Origin: Congeria kusceri
Taxonomy: Eukaryota > Mollusca > Bivalvia > Myida > Dreissenidae
DNA: 64,000 bases
Reading direction: 5' to 3'
Assembly: GCA_027627225.1 (NCBI GenBank)
Contig: CM051027.1
Span: forward strand, 42,841,618 to 42,905,617
The stretch's first letter is position 1. Every line of letters starts with the position of its first letter. A model generated the notes under the pieces. That model searched no databases, was not told the origin of the DNA, and saw nothing but the letters and a program-made list of their open reading frames with translations. The translations under genes and the position numbers were made by a program. Shown here piece after piece: positions 34,041-44,514 of the stretch.

Positions 34041-34608
34041 TTGTCAATAGAATATGTGTGTAAGTCTCGTGAACAGTACAATTCGGATAGGCGTTTCGGA
34101 GTTGCGTTGTCATATAAGCAATTAAACAACTTACAAGAAAAATTATCCGTAAATGAGAAAATACTGGAAAAACACAAGATATGGCATCTAAAAATATATG
34201 GAATGAATTTCAGTGGAAATGGAAATTCTACTCATGCGGAACAAAAAGTACGTGATTTTGCAGTCCAAGAACTAAACTTATCAGATGAAGATGTGCAAAT
34301 CGAATACTCATATCGCCTTGGAAATAAAAAGGAAAGCCCAGTATTAACGCGATTCGCGACACTCAAGAGTCGAGATGCAGTGTTGAAATGCATTCCGCCA
34401 AAAGCGTAAACAAGGTCATGTGAACGGTAGAGTTGTCGAGGATCTCCCGGAGAGAATTGTCAAGGCGCGCACAGGACTATATCCGTTTCTGCAGCAGTGC
34501 ATAGCAGAAGGGAAGTCTGCCCGTTTCAGGCACGATACACTTATTGTTGACGAGGAAACGAACGAGTTCAACTTCGAAACTAAAATGCCTGTTTTGATAC
34601 GGAAATAG
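34041..34608 (+). pseudogene. LINE ORF1 protein, 5'-truncated and frameshifted
   Basis: The first frame (to 34409) starts without the usual coiled coil and reads EKILEKHKIWHLKIYGMNFS, a HAEQKVRDFAVQELNLSDED block and YRLGNKKESPVLTRFATLKS. This is the RRM-like RNA-binding core of LINE ORF1 proteins. The frame breaks at 34409; a second frame from 34420 reads VEDLPERIVKARTGLYPFLQ and a KSARFRHDTLIVDEE block, the C-terminal domain that follows the RRM in these proteins. ORF1 proteins bind the element's RNA. It lies directly upstream of ORF2 in the same orientation. Confidence 0.8.
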
Positions 34609-34656
34609 GGGTTAGGCCAACGCCCAGTCGGCAGTGTAGATGTAAATATATGTACA

Positions 34657-37566
34657 GACATCAACATTTGTTCACTAAATGTTCAAGGTTTGAAGAAGTA
34701 TGACAGTGACGTATTTTTTAAGAATTTTTGTAGAACTTTTGACATTATTGGATTATGTGAATCATGGCAGAGACGCTCAGTAGAATTTGATGTTTTTCTA
34801 AAATGCGGCCGTGTGAGAAAGGGCGGGGTTCCGGTGGGGTCACAGTCTTTGTGTCAAATAAAATATCAACTAATTTTAAGCAAATATATAATACTTTTGA
34901 CGACTGTGTTATACTTCATATATCCAGAGATCTAACGTGTCTCTCGCAAGAGCTAATCCTTTGTTATGCCTACGTCGCCCCTGAGAGATCGCCAATTTAT
35001 GACCATGTCAATGAAAACGGCATTTCTATTCTACAAGAAAAATTACTCACAATCGTCTCAGATTTTCCATCTACGCTGATATTACTGGCGGGAGACTTAA
35101 ATGCACGTATGTATGATAAATTGGATTATATACCAAACGATGACGTCAGATATATATTTGGTGAAACCGCATACCCAAGTGATACATTTTGCTTACCACA
35201 TAAAAATAAAGACTTGACTTTGAACAGGTTCGGAATCGCGCTAGCTGAACGTTGCTGCAAGTTTGATATTCACGCACTCAACGGACGAACAGATGGTGAT
35301 CAGTACGGAGAATTCACGTGTACCGCTAACGGAGGGAAAAGCGTCGTAGACTACATATTAACATCAACGCCGCTGTTTAAACATATCAGCAAATTTGAAG
35401 TGGGGAACGAGGACTTTTCCGATCATTTTCCCTTAAAGCTGAGTCTCACGTTAAATACTATGCATCAAACATTGCCAGACCACTCAAATCTGAAATCCGC
35501 ATACCACTCTATAAATGGGACGAGTGTTGTCGTGAAACCTTTGTAGAACAGTTTAACACTTGTTATAGTGACTTCGAAATGTCATTATTGAACTCGAACA
35601 TTGATGTCAGTTTAAATGCTTTTATGAAAGTCTATGAAAACCAGGCAGATGTATGAAGAAAAAACGCTGTGGTCCGAAAACCAATTTAGACGTGTTAACT
35701 CAGCCTGAATGGTGGGATACAGAATGCTCAGATCTTAAATATGAGAAGGTCCGCGCATTACGCAAGTGCCGGATAACAAATGACAGTCAAGATTTCCAAC
35801 AATATAAAATCAATAGAAATATATTTAAGACCAAATGCAGGTCCAAAAAGAACGATTTTCAGCGACTTAAGCGCAGACAGCTTGTTAAGTGCAAAGACAA
35901 TCCAAAGGAATTCTGGAGTCAAATTAAAAAGGCAAATGGGAGGCCGAATGATCCCAGCGACTTGATTTCCGGTGATCAATGGTTCGATTATTTTAGCAAT
36001 CTTTTTGAACACTCACATGTGATGAATGATAATGATAATGACCATTTGTCAATATTATCAAGGGAGATAAATGCTGAATGTCTAAGTGAAAATATCACAG
36101 AGGAAGAATTTCAACAAAGTATGCAAGGCCTGAAAAGTAACTGTGCGTCTGGGTATGATGGACTGTGCATAGAAATGTTTAAAGTCACGGAAAATCGTAT
36201 AGCACCCTTTCTGCAAAGTCTTTTCAATAACATATTTGAAACAGGTGTATTTCCAGAAGATTGGTGTAAAAGTGTGATCACTCCTCTGCACAAAAAAGGA
36301 TCACCCCTAGAACCAAATAATTATAGAGCAATTTCATTGTCAAGTAGCCTAAGCAAAATATTTATCAATATTTTAACAAAACGACTAACGCGGTGGTGTG
36401 ATGAAAATATGGTTATTGACGAAGCTCAAGCCGGATTTAGGTCAGGGTACTCAACCATCGACAATATCTTTAATTTGCACGCAATAATCCAAAAATATAC
36501 ATCAAAGAAAGGAGGTCGTTTTTAATTTTTTTACGTGGACTACTTAAAGGCATTTGACAGTTGTAACCATGCAAAGATTTGGCAATGTTTGTCGAGAAAT
36601 AGTATTGAGGGACGGTTTCTGAATATCTTCAAATCTATGTACAGCCAAAGGCGTGTGTGAAAGTTAAAAACGGCCTGACGGACTTCTTTGATTGCAAAAT
36701 CGGCACAAAACAGGGCTGTTTGTCGTCACCGATAATATTTTCAATCTTCATGAATGACCTGGTGAATTTCCTTAAATTACAGTCGGATGATGGAATTTTT
36801 ATATCGCAAGAAACAGACAAATTATTTGTGTTAATGTACGCAGACGATGTCTCCGGGTTAGCAGACACGGCTATACGTCTACAGCGGTTAATAAACAACA
36901 TCGATACATTCTGTGAGGACGCAAAATTAAAAATAAATATAGACAAGTCAAAGATTATGGTGTTTAGAAACGGTGGCCCTTTACGCCAATATGAACACTG
37001 GACATACAAACCTGTGAGTGTAGAAGTTGTGTCTTTTTATAAATATCTCGGTGCATATTTCACGCCAAAATTATCATGGACAATGACAAAGGAAACACTC
37101 GCGAAGCAAGCTAATAAGGCTTTAGCAAGTGTATACAAATGTCAGCAATATTATGGATATTTTAACCCAAAAAAAAGAAGCTTTTAAACTTTTTGATGCA
37201 ATGATCTTGCCCATTTTATGCTATTCGGCGGACATATGGGGTTTCCAGTACGCAGAGTGCATTGAACGAGTGCTTGAGAACTATTGTAAACGTCTCTGTG
37301 GCCTGAACAGATCAGTGGCAAACTTCTTTGCGCTCAGTGAATGTGGCCGTTTACCCATATCTGTGACCTACATGTTCAAATGTATTTCTTACTGGGTTAA
37401 AATTTTGCAAATGCCACCAAACAGATACCCAAGGCAACTCTATCTAGTACTACGGAATCATGACACATCGGGTAGAACCAACTGGGCAACGAAGGTTAAA
37501 AGTCTATTATTTGAAAACGGGTTTGGCTACGCGTGGATTTCACACGATGAATTAAATATTTTTTAA
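34657..37566 (+). pseudogene. LINE ORF2: AP endonuclease plus reverse transcriptase, several frameshifts
   Basis: The endonuclease starts DINICSLNVQGLKK (34657), shifts frame near 34803, and contains LILLAGDLNARMYDK, a GEFTCTANGGKSVVDYI block and FSDHFPLKLSL (catalytic Asp-His). After breaks near 35500 and a stop near 35657, the linker carries QPEWWDTECSDL and KKANGRPNDPSDLI. The RT reads SNCASGYDGLCIEMFK, VITPLHKKGSPLEPNNYRAI and EAQAGFRSGYSTIDNI. A break at 36525 follows within motif A (YVDYLKAFDS). Motif B (IGTKQGCLSSPIIFSIFMND), the catalytic LMYADDVSGLAD (YADD at 36837-36848) and INIDKSKIMVFRN come next. A last shift near 37150 leads to the LFDAMILPILCYSADIWGFQ thumb region. All EN and RT blocks are present and in order. 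At least four disruptions make it inactive. It belongs to the CR1/Jockey/I-like group; the exact clade was not determined. Confidence 0.9.
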
Positions 37567-37940
37567 TATCGATATGTATTCATGAAATTCACGATCAAAA
37601 GTTGTTTTTTTCTAGGAAAGTGAACATTCCGATTAAAAAATCTCTACGTGAAAGGTTGCATTCACACTTAAGACATCCAGTCCCAAACTAATTCACCGCA
37701 AATCATAAAATTTGTAAATAAGTTTGAATTTTATGGAAGAATTTTACTTTTTATTTTATTCATATATAGGATATTTACTCTGTGTTACGTTCGGACTCGC
37801 CTAGACGCTTTACAAACAAATAAAGCGTCTCAATGTCTCAATGGTCTCAGACGAAACCACGTGATCATACAAATAGCTTGTCTAGCTTTAGTGTTGAATT
37901 TTTCCCACCTAAGAAAACATAAATTGGGTGGTAAATAAAA
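37567..37940 (+). other. Probable LINE 3' end and untranslated region
   Basis: After the ORF2 stop the frames degrade, and the sequence runs into an A-rich tail region with AATAAAATAAGTAAGTAAA near 37930-37950, a plausible 3' end of the LINE. No target duplication was found. Confidence 0.45.
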
Positions 37941-38239
37941 TAAGTAAGTAAAACTTAAATTTAATTTTTTAATTGTATTAATTGTATTTCAAACGTTTTA
38001 GTTACTTATTTTATTTACATACATGATATACATGTAGTTCAAAGCAATGCTTATCTTTCTTTCCTAGTTGAGTATTTTTGTTTGCTCGGTTGAAACCTAC
38101 ACCGTTCATTGATTATCTTCTCGTCTGTACAAACTTTTTTATCAGTGTTTATTATATAAACCAAATTTATAAATGCCGCAAACTACTACATGAAAACTTT
38201 ATCAGAGCGACTCGCTTAAGATAAAAACTATGAGCTTAT
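37941..38239. other. Intron 2, nothing recognised
   Basis: AT-rich, no gene or family. Confidence 0.35.
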
Positions 38240-38577
38240 CTAGCTCAGCACAGTCATGTATTTCGAATAATATTTTACAAAAGTAGATTCTCAACTACAG
38301 TCAACTGCTGAAAGGATATAACTCAATGAAGCACCTTTATATTACGTATAAGAAGTTCCTATTGCTCTGGTACTGTGATCTTTTACTTTCGAAGACTTTT
38401 CGTTTAGAGCTAGTTTAAGAATGTTCACAACCCAGTCAGCAATGGTCTATGATGTCACTGGTCTGTGAGGTTCATTTAAACTTAGAAAGACACGCTTCTC
38501 ATCTGATCCATCAGGTTCCTTTCGAAATGCTTCAGTCTTCTTTAAAAAGTAATAAAGACTTATCTTAGGATCCAACG
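38240..38577 (-). pseudogene. Tyrosine recombinase fragment (DIRS/Ngaro/Crypton-like), broken
   Basis: On the minus strand from 38577 the frame reads LDPKISLYYFLKKTEAFRKE, then KRVFLSLNEPHRPVTS, an in-frame TAG, TIADWVVNILKLALNEK, then KDHSTRAIGTSYT, a TAA, YKGASLSYILSAVDWS and ESTFVKYYSKY before a final stop at 38242-38240. The 'LS...PH+PV-S-TIA-W' block, the H-x-x-R box (HSTR) and the 'S-ESTF-KYY' end (candidate nucleophile Tyr) in this order are those of eukaryotic tyrosine recombinases used by DIRS-type and Crypton elements. The upstream Arg box is not seen. Two in-frame stops show it is dead. Confidence 0.75.
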
Positions 38578-38742
38578 TTTTTTGTTGTTGTTGTTGATTT
38601 TTTGTTTTTTTTTGACGCCGAAAAGTCCTTCTCTGTCCTGCTTTGCTAGTCCGTGTCTTTAAATGTGACGCCATCAATTTGTTTGTTTAATGAGCCTCTT
38701 AATCTTACTACAATCTTACTACAATCTTTGGAGAAACGTTCA

Positions 38743-39255
38743 AGGGACAATGTCAACGAACAATTGGTTTTTAGTTGCGCAATAAATGATATAAAATGTT
38801 AGAAATGCGTTATACTAAGACATGTACATTAAATAAAGAATAAATAATATAATAATATAACAATAATGAGATATTTGATAAAAACTAAACAGCAAAAATG
38901 TTTGAAAAAAAATAAAACCCCAAGCGGGTATCGAACTCACGACTTAGGAGTCATACGAATAAACGACAGCAGGCAGCGCTTTAACCAACTGCACTATTCT
39001 TCTTTGTAAGGTTACATCTGTAAAGTATGGTTATACACAATACTCATCATTCTGACGTCAAAATGTAAACATGAAAAGGGCCAAACAAACATAACCCATA
39101 TTATAAATTGATTTTTATTTCAAAATGCGGAATCTCCTTTTCCAGGATATACACCTTATTTTAACAGTTATTATATGCTAGTTTTAATATCTTAATTTCA
39201 GATTTTTTTTCAAAGAAATTACCGCCTTGAGGCCCTTTTCGGTGACATAGTCCCT
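38743..39255 (-). mobile_element. 513-bp TTAA-type MITE carrying a tRNA-like sequence, with intact empty-site comparison
   Basis: Left edge TTCA then AGGGACAATGTCAACGAA; right edge, read inward on the other strand, TTAA then AGGGACTATGTCACCGAA. Uninterrupted neighbours of the tandem array read GAAACGTTAACAATCGACTG (about 40733) at the same place, so the element entered a TTAA and duplicated it (left copy now TTCA). Same size class and tRNA-like cargo as 25970-26466, but with different tRNA text. Confidence 0.85.
38918..39001 (-). tRNA. Degenerate tRNA-like sequence inside the second TTAA MITE
   Basis: On the minus strand an A-box TGCAGTTGGTTAAAGCGC and a B-box GAGTTCGATACCC are present. A four-pair D stem (GTGC/GCGC) forms. 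The distance between the boxes is longer than in a normal tRNA, the anticodon arm is uncertain (ACT-CCTA-AGT) and the acceptor stem does not pair. It is read as a pseudo-tRNA or pol III promoter relic. Confidence 0.5.
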
Positions 39256-41277
39256 TTAACAGTCGTCTGTAATCGTCTATTACCGTAGCGTATACCTGGC
39301 GCTAGCGTATAACAACAGTAACAGATTGTATCATAGCTTGTTGAAACCGTGGTGAATCGGCTGCGGAAACCTACAAGTGTCGTTGATATTTGTAGGCTCG
39401 TACTACAAGATCCGTAGGTATACGTAGGAAGATACAGTTGGGACAGTGTGCATCCCGACTCATCACGTTTAACACGTCCACGATTAATCGTGTGCTATCG
39501 TAGCCAAAATCTTGATCCATCGTGTATATTCGTGAATAGCGATGATAGTTGCCGCTAAAGATCCTACTGGCATCGTATTTGAACCGTAGAGCAAGCGTAG
39601 AAATCCGTACCATATACGTAGCAAAGCGTACCATAACTTAGTACAGTCTTCTAAAGCCCCGGTCACACTGTCAAGATTTTGGCTACGATAGCCCACGATT
39701 GATCGTGGACATGTTAATCGTGATGAGTCGGGGTGCACACTGTCCCAATTGTATCTTCCTACGTATACCTACGGATCTTGTAGGACGAGCCTACAAATAT
39801 CAACGATTGGGTCGCGTTGCCTTTACGGTTTATCGCGATGTTACAACGCACTCACTACGTTTGCCGTTGGTGTTACGATTATGCACGAGGCATCGTGAAG
39901 TCAAAATCGCCTTGAAGCGTAGTGAAGAGTGATAATTATTGGCTGCTCGTAGGTTTATAGTGATGAATCTTACTACAATCTTAGACGAAACGTTGCAATC
40001 GACTGTAATCGTCTGTTAGAGCAGCGTATACCTGACGCTAGCGTATTACAGCCGTAACGGATCGTATCATTTCTTGGTAAAACCGTGGTCAATCGGCTGC
40101 GGAAATCCACAAGTGTCGTTGATATTCGAAGTCTCGTCCTACAACAACCGTAAGATTCGTAGGAAGACACAATTAGGACAGTGTGCATCCCGACTCATCA
40201 AGATTAACACGTCCACGATCAATCGTGTGCTATCGTAGCCAAAATCTTGATCCATCGTGTATATTCGTGAATAGCGATGAAAGTTGCCGCTAAAGATCCT
40301 ACTGGCATCGTATTTGAATCGTAGAGCAAGCGTAGAAATCCGTACCATATACGTAGCAAAGCGTACCATAACTTAGTACAGTCTTCTAAAGCCCCGGTCA
40401 CACTGTCAAGATTTTGGCTACGATAGCCCACGATTGATCGTGGACGTGTTAATCGTGATGAGTCGGGGTGCACACTGTCCCAATTGTATCTTCCTACGTA
40501 TACCTACGGATCTTGTAGGACGAGCCTACAAATATCAACGATCGGGTCGCGTTGCCTTTACGGTTTATCGCGATGTTACAACACACTCACTACGTTTGCC
40601 GTTGGTGTTACGATTATGCACGAGGCATCGTGAAGTCAAAATCGCCTTGAAGCGTAGTGAAGAGTGATAATTATTGGCTGCTCGTAGGTTTATAGTGATG
40701 AATCTTCTTTAATCTTACTACAATCTTAGAAGAAACGTTAACAATCGACTGTAATCGTCTGTTAGAGCAGCGTATACCTGACGCTAGCGTATTACAGCCG
40801 TAAAAGATCGTATCATTTCTTGGTAAAACCGTGGTCAATCGGCTGCGGAAACCCACAAGTGTCGTCGATATTCGTAGTCTCGTCCTACAACAACCGTAAG
40901 ATTCGTAGGAAGACACAATTAGGACAGTGTGCATCCCGACTCATCAAGATTAACACGTCCACGATCAATCGTGGGCTATCGTAGCCAAAATCGTGACAGT
41001 GTGACAGTATACCTACGGTTGCATCAGTATCCGTGTATTTATTATTGTCTCTCTGATTGATTCTGACTTTCAAAATGTCAAGATGAGACCAGCATACTCA
41101 CTTTTAATGATGCATAATTGCATCTAAATCAAAGAAATTCTCTAGCATGTATGAGCATTTAACCAATTCCAACGCAACGAAATCCCTATACTTGACTGCA
41201 TCAATTCAAATTCAACAAAAATCCCTTAATTTTTTATAGAATTTAACAGAGTACAACACATTCCCCACTTTTAATAG

Positions 41278-41296
41278 ATATATATATATATATATA
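41278..41296. repeat. Short (TA)n dinucleotide run
   Basis: About nine TA units between the tandem array and the next fold-back element. Confidence 0.8.
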
Positions 41297-41344
41297 ATTA
41301 TCTACATATTTTAATGTAGTTTACACAGCATGCAAATTGCCGTT

Positions 41345-42540
41345 CAGCTTGTTAAATGGCGTCCGTATGTTGTCGGTATCCGCATAAAATCGCTTAGGCC
41401 GCTTTTTCGAGTGCGCGTGATCCGTTATCCGTATCCGTGTCCGTGAACGTATCCGTATCCGTCGTCCGCATGTAGCTTTTCCATTTGCGCGTATCCGAAG
41501 TGCGTAATATGATATTATGTATACAACCTTGTATACTATTTATTATTTATAGACGGTAAAATAATATTGCGTTACGAAAAAATCTTCGATTTAGAATTTT
41601 TTATGGGCTAATAAACAACGACTTGAAATTCTGATGCGGAGGAAGTAAACCACGTAGTCATTGTGACGTCACTTTCATTGATAAACGCTGAAGAATTTTG
41701 TCATAATCTGAACTAAATGTTTGCGTTGTTTATATGTAGTTTTACATAGGAATTTTGTTCTTTGTCTAAGTACAAAGTATATGTGTAAAAAACGAATCTC
41801 TGTACTTTGTGCATGAACATGTATACATTCTAGTAATGTATCGTAAAGCACAGCATTGTTCTTGTAAGCCAGTAGAAATGTGCTTAATAAAACAAACCGA
41901 TTTTGCTGTGTGATGTGGTAGTTCATGTTTTTGAAGGCTGTAAGTTTGATTATTGCAATTACAGTAGAGAATTGTCGATTTATTAATGCCAATACACTGG
42001 TTTGTTGGTTTTTTTTTAAATATTTTTGCTGAAAAGTACATATTATGTATGCATTGGGTCCTAAGTTTAGGTCCTTAGACAATGTCTTTTAAATATTAAG
42101 ACATGCCTTTTATATACTACGACAATATATAATATATACTATGCAAATATATAATATTCTTCATAAATATTGGCACTGGATACTCGACAACTCGTCCGTG
42201 AAAGTGTCCGTGTCCGTAAACATCGCTCACTGCGCGATTCGTCACGTATGCGGACACGGACACGGAGGTATACGTACACGGATGCGGACAAATGGAAACG
42301 ACCCTGCGTATTTCAACTGGAGCGATATTTTATTTAACGGACAGAGGCGCGGATCACGGACACGGATGACGGATCACGCGCACATGGAAAAGCGGCCTTA
42401 GCGAGCGATTCTATACGGACGCACTATACGGACACGGATATGCGGATACCGATACGGAGATATGGAACCGGCCCAACGCTTTTTAATGTGGTCGATTTTT
42501 ATACGGATACGTATATAGTGATACGGATACGGACAATGGC
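41345..42540. mobile_element. Fold-back element with CCGTAT/CCGTGT hexamer-rich arms
   Basis: The left arm (about 41345-41500) is rich in CCGTATCCGTGTCC; the right arm (about 42185-42540) is the inverted counterpart, rich in CGGACACGGATACGG. CGCTTAGGCCGCTTTTTCGA-GTGCGCGTGATCCG on the left matches CGGATCACGCGCACATGG-AAAAGCGGCCTTAGCG on the right. A non-repetitive centre of about 680 bp lies between them. No transposase is visible. The right arm stops about 40 bp before receptor exon 3. Confidence 0.75.
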
Positions 42541-42580
42541 CTTTAGTATTCCAAGTTCAAATAACGTTCTACTATTTCAG

Positions 42581-42637
42581 GCCTCACTGTTCCAAATGTT
42601 GGCTGATGAAACGTACAGCTTTTTTGTTATCGATCCA
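42581..42637 (+). CDS. Ionotropic glutamate receptor-like gene, exon 3 (57 bp)
   Basis: An ACTATTTCAG acceptor and CCA|GTAAGT donor frame exactly 19 codons, phase 0 at both ends: ASLFQMLADETYSFFVIDP. In AMPA/kainate receptors this position is the 'x-G-M-x-x-x-x-Y-H-Y-I' segment of lobe 2 that follows the helix encoded by the previous exon. It is separated from exon 2 by about 24 kb and from exon 4 by only 263 bp. Confidence 0.75.
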
Positions 42638-42900
42638 GTAAGTAATCTGTAATCTGAGATTTTAACACACGTTTCTATTTGTCTTTTATAATTAAGACTT
42701 TTATTAATGAAACATAGTGCGATAGTATTCATTCACGTGCATTCACGTGTTTATTTAAAAATGTGATGTTGTAAAACAACAAATCTTAGACAGGTTACGC
42801 TTGAGTCATAATAATCACAGAAGAGGAGACTTTCTAATTAATGGTTATATCTTATTTGTGAACTTTGATCTTATCTGAAATATTTTTATCAACCTTTCAG

Positions 42901-43019
42901 ACAACCCAGCTTAAAGCATTAACTGAGATAAATATGTACAGAGAGGGATTTTTCGCCGCAAAATGCGATATATTAGCATATCGCTATAAGGACACCAATA
43001 AAGAATACAATATGTCAGG
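42901..43019 (+). CDS. Ionotropic glutamate receptor-like gene, exon 4
   Basis: The acceptor CAACCTTTCAG and donor TCAGG|GTAAGTG are strong. The exon enters in phase 0, leaves in phase 2, and encodes TTQLKALTEINMYREGFFAA then KCDILAYRYKDTNKEYNMSG (the last Gly codon completed by exon 5). The family has here a 'D-L-x-x-x-L-E-x-Y-x-x-x-G-x-N-x-x-x-F-R' stretch leading to the linker before the last lobe-1 helix. The spacing fits; the usual Gly-Asn is replaced by a less typical sequence. Confidence 0.75.
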
Positions 43020-43407
43020 GTAAGTGTTTGTTAGAACTTAGAAGTCTATAATGTACTAAGAATAAGGCTACAACTTTATCTGATAATGATGAAAAGTCGA
43101 CACTGAAGAAATAGAAGTCATACAGAAACAGTGTGACACATTGGATATTGCAGGGTTAGGTCAGGGTAAACCAACATCGTTATGTTGGCTTGATTTTGAT
43201 GTCTTAAATTTGCATTGTAGAAAGTCAACATCATACAGACCGAAGATGAAGGACCAGTTAATTAAATATACGAGTTTCACATTCCTATTTTATTGATTAA
43301 TACAAAACAATAATTTATCAGCGAATCAAAAACGGGGCTCGCGATGTGGTAAATACTGGTTTCATCATATGAAAGAATAACTTCCAATATGGTGCGCTAT
43401 TGGAAAT
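43020..43407. other. Start of intron 4, nothing recognised
   Basis: Intron 4 runs from 43020 to 51881. No gene or known repeat is supported in its first part. Confidence 0.4.
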
Positions 43408-43772
43408 CTACGGTGTTCCGTTAATGCCACTCGTTGTTTCGTACTTTCGACCTATGATTTACAAGCTCGAGAACGCGAGAACACGATACGAAGTAGCGAA
43501 ATTACGATGCGAAATTGCGAGATTAAAATGCGAGATCGCGATATTAATTTCGCAGCCTCGCATCGAAAACGCGAGATCGCGATATCTATTTCGCAACCTC
43601 GCATCGAAAACGCGAAAACACGATGCGAGGGCGCGAGATTACGATGCGAGATAGCGATATTAATTTCGCGATCTCACATCGTAATCTCGCAATTTCGCAT
43701 CGTGATTTCGCTACTTCGTTTCGTGTTCTCAACGAGTATAAAACATCGAGTGGCACTAACGGAACATCGTAG
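43408..43772. mobile_element. 365-bp fold-back element with CTACGGTGTTCCGTT terminal inverted repeats
   Basis: The left end CTACGGTGTTCCGTTAATGC-CACTCG (43408-43433) and right end CGAGTGGCACTAACGGAACA-TCGTAG (43747-43772) are inverted copies with about two differences. The interior is built from short GCGAGATTACGATGC-type units running one way on the left and inverted on the right. The same terminal sequence ends the 12.3-12.75 kb element and appears as a remnant at 8192. No coding capacity; open frames on both strands are repeat-driven. Confidence 0.85.
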
Positions 43773-44514
43773 AAATCCAATAATCCACTTACCCGCTTCA
43801 GCGATTGCAGCCGATCATTGCCAAAACTCGGCGTAGTTTTCCGATGTTTTATTGCTTTCAATCGATAGGGGTCATACAATATAGCCCATAGGCAAAATAA
43901 CTCATACGTTACATTGCAATGTTAAGCTGCAAGAATCGTTCTTAAATGGATAAAATTAAATTGATTACTAGATTTATTACAATAATAAATAATACATATG
44001 TGCATTAAACAATTAATTAGAGCGTTATTTAATAAAATAAGGAATCATACTTCAATATGATTAAGCAGCTGAAATCAGCTGAATAAGTTGTTTTTCTAAA
44101 TTGTATATAAATGGTGTCTTATACTCAGAAACAAAAGCAAGGCAAACCAAAAGAACTTTATAATTAATTGCTAAATAAATGTATTGACCTTCAAAATATT
44201 GTATAATTTAATTGAAATAAACTCCAAAAACTACATAATATATTTTTCATAAAACAATCATGTTTTAGTCAACTCTTCAAAAAATGTAGACATGCGAATT
44301 TCCTCATTTTTGTACATTGCTACTGTATATCGTTCAGGTTTGATAAAAAAGATGTTTCTTCAGTGATTTAAGTTGTTTATCATCAATAATACACATTACC
44401 TTTAAAACAAGCACATTTTATTTTCCTCGCATTATAAATTTTAAATTAATTAATAAGGTAACGTTCTTATTAAATTAAAAATGTGTAATTGCTCCATATC
44501 GGACAAGATTATCA
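43773..44514. other. Intron 4, nothing recognised
   Basis: AT-rich, no gene or repeat family supported. Confidence 0.4.

Larger units (their letters stand above)
38695..41010. repeat. Tandem array of a 735-bp fold-back unit
   Basis: Two full units and one partial unit. The landmark TACTACAATCTTxGAxGAAA opens units at about 38705, 39968 and 40713; GATCCATCGTGTATATTCGT recurs at about 39511 and 40246 (735 bp apart). Within each unit the left half (ACGTAGGAAGATACAGTTGG, GACAGTGTGCATCCCGACTC, ACACGTCCACGATxAATCGT) returns inverted in the right half around TCTTCTAAAGCCCCGGTCAC, so each unit can fold back. The first unit is enlarged by the MITE at 38743-39255. Open frames rich in Arg on both strands are by-products. 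Confidence 0.85.

Noticed and set aside
34041..37566. Treating the LINE as an intact autonomous element
   Set aside because: At least four frameshifts or stops break ORF1 and ORF2, and the ORF1 N-terminus is missing.
39371..40473. Arg-rich proteins on the minus strand
   Set aside because: Both copies arise from the fold-back tandem unit and overlap frames on the opposite strand.
38695..41010. Apparent CRISPR-like regular repeats
   Set aside because: Unit is 735 bp and self-inverted, with no short spacer pattern; the genome is eukaryotic.
41675..42082. Minus-strand 135-residue frame
   Set aside because: No family resemblance; lies in the central, non-repeated part of the fold-back element and lacks supporting motifs.
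43400..43879. Charged helical proteins (repeating ARLRCEIA)
   Set aside because: Produced by the GCGAGATTACGATGC units of the fold-back element; both strands are open.
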